In this document: positions 8,931 to 16,106 of the stretch, piece by piece
Numbering within the stretch: the stretch's first letter is position 1
Layout of the letters: every line of letters starts with the position of its first letter
Source of the DNA: Plantactinospora sp040120695
GTDB taxonomy: Bacteria > Actinomycetota > Actinomycetes > Mycobacteriales > Micromonosporaceae
Direction of reading: 5' to 3'
Assembly: GCF_040120695.1 (NCBI RefSeq)
Contig: NZ_JBEEAC010000018.1
Span: forward strand, 62,001 to 126,000
DNA: 64,000 nucleotides
The notes under the pieces: generated by a model
What the model was told of the DNA's origin: nothing
What the model saw: the letters and a program-made list of their open reading frames with translations, nothing else
The model's database searches: none
Translations under genes and position numbers: made by a program

Positions 8931-8990
8931 GGTCGATGTCAAGGTGGAATACGCTTTCCTCATCCACCGGACAAGTCTTGACGAGCATCT

Positions 8991-9006
8991 ATGTTAACGA
9001 TCACAC
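8991..9006. promoter_or_regulatory. LacI-type operator 2 (weaker)
   Basis: ATGTTAACGATCACAC matches the first operator's pattern ATGTTA-N-CG-N-TAACAT at most positions. It lies 78 bp from operator 1, about seven helical turns, compatible with looping. The regulator that binds is not certain; a LacI gene lies at 25447-26475 but has its own palindrome type. Confidence 0.45.
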
Positions 9007-9103
9007 TATGCCTTCTAGCACCTGTTCGTGACCGACACGGACCGGCCGCTGTCGACCGCCGTAACCGCTGACGCCCGTTGGGATCGACGAAGGGTCGCAG
9101 GTA

Positions 9104-10642
9104 ATGAAGCCGATGCCGCGCAGGATGTTCCGCCAGTCGCTCCGGATGCCCGGCATCGGCCCGGCCGAGGGCGCCGGGTCGACCGCCCGCCGCCCCGACC
9201 GAGGGCTGGCCGCGCCGGCCTTCGCCGCGCTGGCCACGGTCTTCGCGCTGCTGGCCGGCCTGCTGCCGGCGGTGCCGGCCGTTGCCGCCTCGCCGGCGGT
9301 CAACTACAGCAACCCGCTGGCGAACCAGCGCGCCGACCCGCACATCTTCAAACACACCGACGGCTACTACTACTTCACCGCCACCGTGCCGCAGTACGAC
9401 CGGATCGTGCTGCGCCGGGCGACCACGCTGTCCGGGCTGGCCAGCGCCGCCGAGACGACGATCTGGCGCCGGCACACCAGCGGCGAGATGGGCGCGCACA
9501 TCTGGGCACCCGAGATCCACTTCATAAACAACCGCTGGTACGTCTACTTCGCCGCCGGCCGCACCGACGACATCTGGCGGATCCGGATGTACGTACTGGA
9601 GAACGCCAGCGCCAACCCGCTGACCGGATCGTGGACCGAACGCGGCCGGATCAGCACCCCATGGGACACCTTCGCGCTGGACGCCTCCACCTTCGTCGCC
9701 AACGGCGTCCGCTATCTCGTCTGGGCCCAGTCCGAACCGGGAATCTCGACGAACTCCAACCTCTACCTGGCCCGGATGGGTGCCAACCCGTGGCAGATCA
9801 CCGGCACGGTGACCCGGCTGACCGTGCCGACGTACGACTGGGAGACCCGGGGTTACCGGGTGGCCGAGGGACCCGCGGTGATCCAGCGCAACGGCCGGAT
9901 CTTCCTGACCTACTCGGCCAGCGCCACCGACGCCAACTACTGCCTCGGCATGCTGACCGCCTCGGCGACCGCGAACCTGCTCTCCGCGTCCGCCTGGACC
10001 AAGAGCCCGAACCCGATCTTCACCAGCAACGCCGCGACCGGCCAGTACGGCCCCGGGCACAACTCCTTCACCGTCTCCGAGGACGGTCAGAGCGACATCC
10101 TCGTCTACCACGACCGCAACTACCGGGACATCAACGGCGACCCGCTGAACGACCCCAACCGGCGCACCCGGATCCAGAAGCTGTACTGGAACTCCGACGG
10201 CACCCCGAACCTCGGCATCCCGGTGCCGGACGGCGCGACCCCGGTCCGGCTCCGCCCGCACGACCTGACCGCCTCCTACCTGCGGCACTACGACTACCGG
10301 GTCCGGGTCGACGCCGACGTGGCACCGCTGGCCGACTCGCAGTTCCGGATCGTGACCGGCCTGGCCGGCTCCGGCACGGTGTCGCTGGAGTCGACCAACT
10401 TCCCCGGCTACTACCTCCGGCACCGCAACTACGAGGTCTACGTCGAGCGCAACGACGGCTCGGCGCAGTTCCGGGCCGACGCCAGCTTCCTGCGGCGTAC
10501 CGGCCTGGCCGCCAGCGCCGGCATCTCGCTGGAGGCGCAGAACTTTCCCGGCCGGTACCTGCGGCACCGCTCCGGTCTGCTCTACATCGAGCCGGTGACC
10601 TCCACCGCCGAGCAGGCGTCCGCCACCCTCCACCTCGAATGA
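9104..10642 (+). CDS. Secreted GH43 alpha-L-arabinofuranosidase with C-terminal AbfB (CBM42)
   Basis: 512 aa. A long N-terminal region precedes the hydrophobic signal core (FAALATVFALLAGLLPAVPA, cut near AVA|AS). The GH43 domain spans about residues 66-370 with Asp78 (RADPHIF), the Asp in ALDAST and Glu255 (AEGPA). The last 130 residues form an arabinose-binding AbfB/CBM42 beta-trefoil with repeats SLESTNFPGYYLRH and SLEAQNFPGRYLRH. The start at 9104 has only a weak ribosome binding site (GCAGG); a second ATG at 9113 is possible. It is divergent from the arabinanase and shares the operator region. Confidence 0.88.
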   Translation: MKPMPRRMFRQSLRMPGIGPAEGAGSTARRPDRGLAAPAFAALATVFALLAGLLPAVPAVAASPAVNYSNPLANQRADPHIFKHTDGYYYFTATVPQYDRIVLRRATTLSGLASAAETTIWRRHTSGEMGAHIWAPEIHFINNRWYVYFAAGRTDDIWRIRMYVLENASANPLTGSWTERGRISTPWDTFALDASTFVANGVRYLVWAQSEPGISTNSNLYLARMGANPWQITGTVTRLTVPTYDWETRGYRVAEGPAVIQRNGRIFLTYSASATDANYCLGMLTASATANLLSASAWTKSPNPIFTSNAATGQYGPGHNSFTVSEDGQSDILVYHDRNYRDINGDPLNDPNRRTRIQKLYWNSDGTPNLGIPVPDGATPVRLRPHDLTASYLRHYDYRVRVDADVAPLADSQFRIVTGLAGSGTVSLESTNFPGYYLRHRNYEVYVERNDGSAQFRADASFLRRTGLAASAGISLEAQNFPGRYLRHRSGLLYIEPVTSTAEQASATLHLE

Positions 10643-10806
10643 GACACCACCTCGGTCCCTGGCCCCAACGCATTGCCGTCGACGTCGATCAGGTGCGTCG
10701 GCTTGTTGCCGACCGGTTCCCGCAGTGGGCTGGCCTCTCGGTCCAGCCCGTAGCCAACGGTGGCTGGACCAACTGGACCTTCCACCTCGGCCCACGGATG
10801 TCGGTT
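10639..10806 (+). pseudogene. Truncated aminoglycoside phosphotransferase (APH) N-terminus
   Basis: From an ATG overlapping the GH43 stop, 56 codons read DVDQVRRLVADRFPQW, then SVQPVANGGWTNWTFHLG and RMSV. This is the N-lobe start of the APH/choline-kinase family (PF01636). In intact proteins RLP and about 240 more residues follow; here the sequence turns into unrelated codons and stops at 10884, inside the antisense of the P450 3' end. The gene is therefore a remnant, probably a deletion scar that brought the P450 next to the GH43 gene. Confidence 0.75.
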
Positions 10807-10822
10807 GGAGCGGAGGGCGGTG

Positions 10823-12160
10823 TTATCTGCGGACGAACCGGGCACGCAGCCCGGCCGGTACCAACAGCGCCTCCGGCCGCATGACCACCGTCTCCCGATC
10901 GACCACCGAGACGTCGTAGTCGCGTGCCAGCGCGGCGACGGCGAGCACCAGTTGGAGCAGACCGAGCTGGTTGCCCAGGCAGATCCGAGGTCCGGCCCCG
11001 AACGGCAGGTACGCGAACCGGGCGTGCGGCTGCTGCGTTCCGAGCCACCGGTCGGGCAGGAACTCCTCCGGGCTCTCCCACCACCTCGGGTCCCGGTGCA
11101 TCAGATAGACGGGCATCATGATCTGTTGGCCGGGCTGGAAGGTCCACCGGCCGAGTGTCGTGTGGGTACGCACCTCCCGGCCCAGGAGCCAGGTCGGGAT
11201 GTACGCGCGCAGCAGTTCCTTCACCACCGCTTCGGTGTAGGGGAGGTCGTCGACGGTGATCGCGCGGTGCGCCCGCTCCGCCAGTACCTCCGCCTCGACG
11301 CGGATCCGGGCGGCGATTCCCGGTTCCCGCGCGAGCACCAGTACCGCCCAGGCGAGGGCCGTGCCTGGTACGCCGTGCGAGGTCCGCAGCATCACCGAGA
11401 GGGTCCGGTAGACGGCCTCGTCGTCAAGCGGTTCGACGTCGCCGTCGAGCATGGTGTCGAGCAGATCGTCGACCGTGTCCCGGCGTTGGGCGCGCCGCTG
11501 CCGGATGAGGTGATGGAGCAGTTCGGCGAGCCGCCGATTGGCCGCCTTCGCCGAGCGGACCGCGCGGACCGGCAGCCAACTCGGCAGGGACAGCGAACTC
11601 GACATCAGGGCGGTCGAGCGCTCCGCTGCCGCCGCGACCGCAGCGGCAACCTCCTCGGCGGCGGCTACCGCGTCGACGTCGGCGCTCTCCCCGGCGCTGA
11701 CCTTTCTGACCTCGCCGCCGAGGCAGTAGTCCGTGGTCGCGTGGATGATGAAGGACCTCATCACCGCCGCGACGTCGACCTCACGGTCGAGTATCCGGCC
11801 CAGCTGGGCATGGAAAATGTCCACCAGGCGCTGGCTGTGCGCGTCGACCGCCGCCCGGCTCACACCTGGTCGGCTCTTCTTCCGCCCGGCCATCGCCGTC
11901 GGGGTCTGTCGGGCGATCTCCTCGGGCGGGGCGTCGTCGAAGAGGGCGACCTCGATACCGAAGTCGGTGTTCGTGCGTACCAGGATCTCGTGCACGAGGA
12001 CGGGGTCGGCCACCACGCTCGCCCGAGGGCTGAACGCGAACACGTCACCGTACTCGTGCTGGCACCGTCGGAGAAACCCGATCCGGTCCTGCTCGTAGTC
12101 GTACCGGTTGCCGACCAGGCGCCGCCCGCGCGGACCGGCCGGGTACCCGCCTGTGGACAT
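10823..12160 (-). CDS. Cytochrome P450, probable RiPP cross-linking enzyme
   Basis: 445 aa soluble bacterial P450. The heme-binding loop FGAGPRICLGN carries the thiolate ligand Cys394, the K-helix ExxR is ELLR in VVKELLRAY, and the PERF-like segment is FLPDRW. The I-helix oxygen-activation motif reads SHGVPGTA, with Pro where most P450s have an acidic residue before Thr, so oxygen activation may be unusual. The ATG at 12160 has GAGGGA eight bases upstream; translation open further upstream is not coding. The gene lies 134 bp after a 28-codon peptide gene with Tyr-Pro-Trp near its end, a layout known from P450-crosslinked RiPPs (biarylitides, tryptorubin-type atropopeptides). No ferredoxin gene is adjacent. 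Confidence 0.85.
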   Translation of the reverse strand: MSTGGYPAGPRGRRLVGNRYDYEQDRIGFLRRCQHEYGDVFAFSPRASVVADPVLVHEILVRTNTDFGIEVALFDDAPPEEIARQTPTAMAGRKKSRPGVSRAAVDAHSQRLVDIFHAQLGRILDREVDVAAVMRSFIIHATTDYCLGGEVRKVSAGESADVDAVAAAEEVAAAVAAAAERSTALMSSSLSLPSWLPVRAVRSAKAANRRLAELLHHLIRQRRAQRRDTVDDLLDTMLDGDVEPLDDEAVYRTLSVMLRTSHGVPGTALAWAVLVLAREPGIAARIRVEAEVLAERAHRAITVDDLPYTEAVVKELLRAYIPTWLLGREVRTHTTLGRWTFQPGQQIMMPVYLMHRDPRWWESPEEFLPDRWLGTQQPHARFAYLPFGAGPRICLGNQLGLLQLVLAVAALARDYDVSVVDRETVVMRPEALLVPAGLRARFVRR

Positions 12161-12253
12161 GTTCGTGATCCCTCGCGTCTGGACAACCCGGACTGTCTGG
12201 GCGGCGGCGGTCCGGCCGCCGCGGTGCTGGCCCGCGCCACACGGCGTACCCGC

Positions 12254-12285
12254 GACGGTGGCCGCCTGGCCGGCCGGCCACCGTC
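12254..12285 (-). promoter_or_regulatory. Hairpin between precursor peptide gene and P450
   Basis: Perfect 10-bp arms GACGGTGGCC (12254-12263) and GGCCACCGTC (12276-12285) with a 12-base loop, starting ten bases after the peptide stop codon. There is no U-tract. In RiPP operons a hairpin here commonly acts as a partial terminator or mRNA stabiliser so that more precursor than enzyme is made; that role is inferred. Confidence 0.55.
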
Positions 12286-12294
12286 CTCCTTGGA

Positions 12295-12381
12295 TCAGGG
12301 CTCCCACGGGTAGCGTCCGCCCATCCGGCCGCGGTCGAGCCGCACCAGGCGGGCAAGACTCATCAGAGCGAGCTTCGCCAT
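12295..12381 (-). CDS. 28-aa putative RiPP precursor peptide
   Basis: A small gene with a very strong ribosome binding site (GGGGGAGGTGA, six bases before the ATG at 12381). The peptide begins with a basic, amphipathic leader-like part MAKLALMSLARLVRLDR and ends with GGRYPWEP, which offers Tyr, Pro and Trp side chains near the C-terminus. The stop is at 12295 and the P450 gene follows on the same strand. Tyr/Trp-rich C-terminal cores with a single P450 are the hallmark of biaryl or Trp-linked RiPPs such as biarylitides, cittilins and atropopeptides. The core boundary is inferred: GG or MGG before RYPWEP is a natural leader end. It is too short for ordinary gene callers. No protease or transporter gene is nearby, as in other minimal clusters of this kind. 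Confidence 0.75.
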   Translation of the reverse strand: MAKLALMSLARLVRLDRGRMGGRYPWEP

Positions 12382-12635
12382 CGCACTTCACCTCCCCCGG
12401 TCGTAGTCACGTCGCGAGTGACCTTCACGTTGCCATCCGGAGCTGGTCCGAGTGATCAATTCACCGTTCGGATCTGTGCGGATTCGTTCGGGACAGGGGG
12501 CGTGGCGTGACTCAGCGACACCGGTCGGCCGGGCGTGGCGTACGCCGACGCGCGGCAGAGTCGTGATCCTGACTAACCGGCAGCTTGCCGAACGAGTTTC
12601 GCCTGGTGAGCGCCGGTGTCGGTAAGGATGGAGGC

Positions 12636-14027
12636 ATGCCTTCGCCACTGTCCAAGCCCCGTCATGCCGTGGTCATCGGAGGGAGCTTCGCCGGCCTCTG
12701 TATCGCGCGTACCCTTGCCGGTTTCGTCGAGCGGGTGACCGTCCTCGACCGGGACCGCTTTCCGGACGGGCCGGTGCTGCGTACGGGCATTCCGCAGGCA
12801 CGCCACCTGCACGTCCTGGTCACCTCGGGCCAGCGGGCGCTCGACCGGCTCTTTCCCGGCCTGATGGCCGAGCTGTACGACCGCGGCGCCGTCCCGGTCG
12901 CCGCCCCGACCGACCTGCTGTCGCTGAGCCCGAACGGCTGGCGGGAGCGCTTCCCGGCCACGCACACCCTGGTCGGGGCGAGCCGGGAGCTGTTGGACTG
13001 GACGATCCGGCAGCGGCTCGCCGCCGACGGGCGGATCCGGTTCGAGACCGCCCGGGAGGTGGTCGGACTCTGCTCCGGTGCGGACGGCGCCTCGGTTGCC
13101 GGGGTGCAACTGCGGGTCCGCAACGGCGGGAGCGAGGTCCACCGGTGTGCGGCCGACCTGGTCGTCGACGCGAGCGGGCGCGGCTCGCGTACCCCGGAGT
13201 GGCTGGCCGCGCTCGGCTACGGCCGGCCGGAGGAGACCAGGATCGATGCCGGGCTGGGCTATGCGAGCCGGCGGTACCGGCTGGCGCCGGGCGTCGCCGA
13301 CGGCTGGAAGAACATCATGGTGATGCCGAAGCCGCCGCAGGTCTCCCGGGCCGGGGTGCTCTATCCGATCGAGAACGGCCGCTGGATGGTCACCCTCGGC
13401 GGGTTCGGCGACGAGACCCCGCCCACCGACGAAGCGGGCTTCCTGGAGTTCACCCGCAACCTGCGCAGCCCGTTGATCTACGAGGCGATCCGGGACGCCG
13501 AGCCGGACGGACCGATCCACGGGTTCCGGCGGACCGGCAACCACCGCCGGCACTACGAGACGATGCCGCGCTGGCCGGAGGGGTTCCTGGTGGTCGGGGA
13601 CGCCGCCTGCGCCTTCAACCCGGTCTACGGCCAGGGGATGAGCGTCGCCGCGCAGACCGCGGTGGTGCTCGGCGAGCACCTGCGGGCTCACCGGGGGCGG
13701 TTCGGCCGGGCCGCCCAGGCCGCCGTGGCCGGGTGCAGCGCCACCGCCTGGACCATCGCCACCGGTAGCGACCTGCGATTCTCGGCCGACGCCGTCCGGC
13801 CGGGGCGGCGTGGCCGGCTCTCCCACTGGTATCTGGACCGGGCCTCCGACGTAGCCGACCGTGACCCGTACGTGCTGCGGGTGTTGACCGACGTGCAGCA
13901 CCTGGTCCGGCCACCGGCCGCGCTGGCGCATCCGAGGGTGGCGCTGCGGGTGCTACGCGGCCCGACCCGCCCGCCACTGTCGGCCCCGCCCGTCACGGTG
14001 CCGGATCGGCCGGCATCCGGAGGGTGA
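12636..14027 (+). CDS. FAD-dependent monooxygenase
   Basis: 463 aa flavoprotein. The Rossmann FAD motif is GGSFAGLCIARTLAG near the N-terminus, followed by ERVTVLDRD, and the second FAD contact is VVGDAACAFNPVYGQGMS, close to squalene-epoxidase/geranylgeranyl-reductase and halogenase relatives. It should use FAD and NAD(P)H to oxidise a lipid or polyketide-like substrate; the substrate is unknown. ATG at 12636 follows GGATGGAGG. It is divergent from the precursor peptide and P450 with a 254-bp gap, so it could tailor the same product, but no operon links them. Confidence 0.8.
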   Translation: MPSPLSKPRHAVVIGGSFAGLCIARTLAGFVERVTVLDRDRFPDGPVLRTGIPQARHLHVLVTSGQRALDRLFPGLMAELYDRGAVPVAAPTDLLSLSPNGWRERFPATHTLVGASRELLDWTIRQRLAADGRIRFETAREVVGLCSGADGASVAGVQLRVRNGGSEVHRCAADLVVDASGRGSRTPEWLAALGYGRPEETRIDAGLGYASRRYRLAPGVADGWKNIMVMPKPPQVSRAGVLYPIENGRWMVTLGGFGDETPPTDEAGFLEFTRNLRSPLIYEAIRDAEPDGPIHGFRRTGNHRRHYETMPRWPEGFLVVGDAACAFNPVYGQGMSVAAQTAVVLGEHLRAHRGRFGRAAQAAVAGCSATAWTIATGSDLRFSADAVRPGRRGRLSHWYLDRASDVADRDPYVLRVLTDVQHLVRPPAALAHPRVALRVLRGPTRPPLSAPPVTVPDRPASGG

Positions 14028-14039
14028 GCGGCCTGGCCG

Positions 14040-14633
14040 TCACCGTGCCGGGTCGGCCGGAGCCCGGACGGTGAGCACACCGGCCAGGTCGATGTCGTCG
14101 GCGCGGCCGTCGAAGCCGGACTCCGAGATCAGCCGGGCGCCGAGGACGGTGCTCCAGAAGGTGCGGGCCTCGACGTCGGCGGGACGGTCGATCACCCAGC
14201 CGTGCCGGTCGAGGATCGCGACGAGATAGCTCTGCGCCTTGCGGAACAGCACGGTGAGGCTCTGCTCGGCCACCGGTCGCAGCTCCGGGCGGCGTCGGGT
14301 GATCGACATCGCCTGCACCGCGATCGGCACCGCGGGCAGGGTCAGCGCGCTCCGGGCCAGTGCGGTTCGGAATGCGGTGGGGGTGCGCCGGCGCCGGCCG
14401 ACCGGCTCCAGCCGTTCGGCGTCCCGGAGCAGCAGCATGAACGCGGCATGCACGAACAGCCCGTCCTTGGAGCCGAAGTAGTAGGTGATCTGGTGCGGGT
14501 GGGCCGAGGCGGCGGCGGCGATCTCGGCCACGCTGACCGCGTCGAAGCCGCGCTCGGCGAAGAGCGCCGCGGCGTGATCGAGGATCTGTGCCCGGGTGCG
14601 CCGGCCACGGGCCCGGGGCGGCTCGGTGGCCAT
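14040..14633 (-). CDS. TetR-family repressor of the adjacent ketosynthase
   Basis: 197 aa. The N-terminal helix-turn-helix reads RAQILDHAAALFAERGFDAVSVAEIA, then QITYYFGSKDGLF, typical TetR. The C-terminal ligand domain is diverged. The ATG at 14633 has no ribosome binding site and lies only a few bases from a palindromic operator, suggesting a leaderless or very short-leader transcript. It is divergent from the ketosynthase and very probably represses it and itself. Confidence 0.88.
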   Translation of the reverse strand: MATEPPRARGRRTRAQILDHAAALFAERGFDAVSVAEIAAAASAHPHQITYYFGSKDGLFVHAAFMLLLRDAERLEPVGRRRRTPTAFRTALARSALTLPAVPIAVQAMSITRRRPELRPVAEQSLTVLFRKAQSYLVAILDRHGWVIDRPADVEARTFWSTVLGARLISESGFDGRADDIDLAGVLTVRAPADPAR

Positions 14634-14637
14634 GTCA

Positions 14638-14658
14638 TAGTTGTATGGGATACAACTA
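14638..14658. promoter_or_regulatory. TetR operator palindrome
   Basis: Perfect 9-bp arms TAGTTGTAT and ATACAACTA around GGG. It lies four bases upstream of the TetR start and 45 bp before the ketosynthase, and is very AT-rich for this genome. Such a site lets one dimer block both promoters. Confidence 0.8.
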
Positions 14659-14702
14659 ACGGCAGGCAAGCCGGCACACCGCGACGACGAGGAGGAGTCA
14701 GC

Positions 14703-15938
14703 ATGAGCGGCCGGGAGGCGGTCGTCACCGGACTCGGCGCCACCACCCCGCTCGGTGGGGACGTCGACTCCCTCTGGCAGGGCATGCTCGACGGGCGTTC
14801 CGGCGTACGCCGGATCGACGACCTGGTGGCGTCGTTCGCGCACAGCGACGACCTGCCGACCAGGATCGCCGCTCCGATGACCGTCTCGCCGGACTCGGCG
14901 CTGACCCGGGTGCAGGCCCGCCGGATGGACCGCTGTCAGCAGGCCGCGCTGGTCGCCGCCCGGCAGGCCTGGGCCGACGCCGGCAGTCCGGAGGTCGATC
15001 CGCTCCGCCTGGCCGTGGTGATCGGCACCGGGATCGGTGGCGTCAACACCCTGCTCGACCAGGATGACCTGCTGGAGCAGAGAGGTCCGGCCCGGATCTC
15101 CCCGCTCACCGTGCCGATGCTGATGCCGAACGGGCCGGCGGCCTGGGTCAGCCTGGAGTTCCGCGCCCGGGCCGGCGTCTACACCACCGTCTCGGCCTGT
15201 GCGTCCGGCGCCGAGGCCCTGGCGCTGGCCGTCCGGCTGATCCGCTCCGGCGAGGCCGACGTGGTGATCGCCGGTGGTGCAGAGGCGGCGATCACCCCAC
15301 TGACCATCGCCGGCTTCGCCCAGGCGCGCACCCTGTCCAAGCGCAACGACGAGCCGGAACGGGCCTCCCGACCGTTCGACGTGGACCGCGACGGCTTCGT
15401 GCTCGGCGAGGGGGCCGGAATGATGGTCCTGGAGCGGGCGGACTTCGCGGCGGGCCGGAATGCCCGGGTGCTCGGCCGGCTCGCCGGCTACGGCATCACC
15501 GCCGACGCGCACCACATCACCGGTCCTGACCCGACCGGTGCCGGGCAGATCCGGGCGATCCGCAATGCGGTGGCCGACGCCGGGCTGCGACCGGGCGATG
15601 TGGGGCACGTCAACTGCCACGCCACCTCCACGGTCGTCGGCGATGTCGGGGAGGCGAGCGCGATCCAGCAGGCGCTCGGCGACGACGTGATCCTCACCGC
15701 GCCGAAGTCGAGCCTCGGTCACCTGGTCGGCGCGGCCGGCGCCGTGGAGGGCATCCTCACCCTGCTCTCGGTCGCCAACGGAGTGATCCCGCCGACGCTC
15801 AACCTGGACCGCAAGGATCCCGAGGTCCGGTTGGAGGTGGCCAGCGAGGGGCCGCGTGAGCAGCGGCTCGACGCGGCGATCTGCAACTCGTTCGGGTTCG
15901 GGGGACAGAACGTCTCGCTGCTGTTCACCGCCAACTGA
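14703..15938 (+). CDS. Beta-ketoacyl-ACP synthase (FabF-like)
   Basis: 411 aa KASII-type condensing enzyme. The Cys-His-His triad is complete: Cys166 (SACASG), His306 (CHATST) and His340 (SSLGHLVGAAGAVEG). It elongates acyl chains on an acyl carrier protein in the cytoplasm. GAGGAGGAG precedes the ATG at 14703. No ACP, FabG or chain-length factor is nearby and it has a private TetR switch, so it looks like an accessory ketosynthase for lipid adaptation rather than the housekeeping fab gene. Confidence 0.88.
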   Translation: MSGREAVVTGLGATTPLGGDVDSLWQGMLDGRSGVRRIDDLVASFAHSDDLPTRIAAPMTVSPDSALTRVQARRMDRCQQAALVAARQAWADAGSPEVDPLRLAVVIGTGIGGVNTLLDQDDLLEQRGPARISPLTVPMLMPNGPAAWVSLEFRARAGVYTTVSACASGAEALALAVRLIRSGEADVVIAGGAEAAITPLTIAGFAQARTLSKRNDEPERASRPFDVDRDGFVLGEGAGMMVLERADFAAGRNARVLGRLAGYGITADAHHITGPDPTGAGQIRAIRNAVADAGLRPGDVGHVNCHATSTVVGDVGEASAIQQALGDDVILTAPKSSLGHLVGAAGAVEGILTLLSVANGVIPPTLNLDRKDPEVRLEVASEGPREQRLDAAICNSFGFGGQNVSLLFTAN

Positions 15939-15958
15939 CCGTCGGCTCCGGCCGACGG
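15939..15958 (+). terminator. Terminator hairpin after ketosynthase
   Basis: CCGTCGGC and GCCGACGG form an 8-bp stem with a TCCG tetraloop directly after the stop codon. No U-tract. Confidence 0.65.
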
Positions 15959-16041
15959 GACATCGACCGTGCATGGCGAACCTGCCGTCTGACGGACACG
16001 CCCCCACGTCGAACGACGGCAACCACGCGACCCCGGAAGGT

Positions 16042-16053
16042 TGAAAAGTTTCA
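16042..16053. promoter_or_regulatory. Possible LacI operator before the PL8 gene
   Basis: TGAAAAGTTTCA differs by one base from the TGAAACGTTTCA core of the palindrome in front of the sugar ABC operon at 26763. It lies 54 bp upstream of the lyase start. The shared pattern suggests the same or a sister LacI regulator. Confidence 0.45.
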
Positions 16054-16106
16054 CGGAGGTTGGTTGAATTCGGCAAGACTTTACCGTCGATCTTGGAGCG
16101 TTCGCC

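Larger units (their letters stand above)
8670..9103. other. 434-bp divergent promoter region of the arabinanase genes
   Basis: No gene is seen. The half next to 9104 is markedly AT-richer than its surroundings (about 8905-9010) and holds two operator-like palindromes. The part next to 8669 is GC-rich and featureless to me. Confidence 0.6.

Noticed and set aside
10582..10845. Minus-strand 87-codon open frame
   Set aside because: It is the antisense of the GH43 end and of the APH remnant, whose plus-strand reading has clear family sequence.
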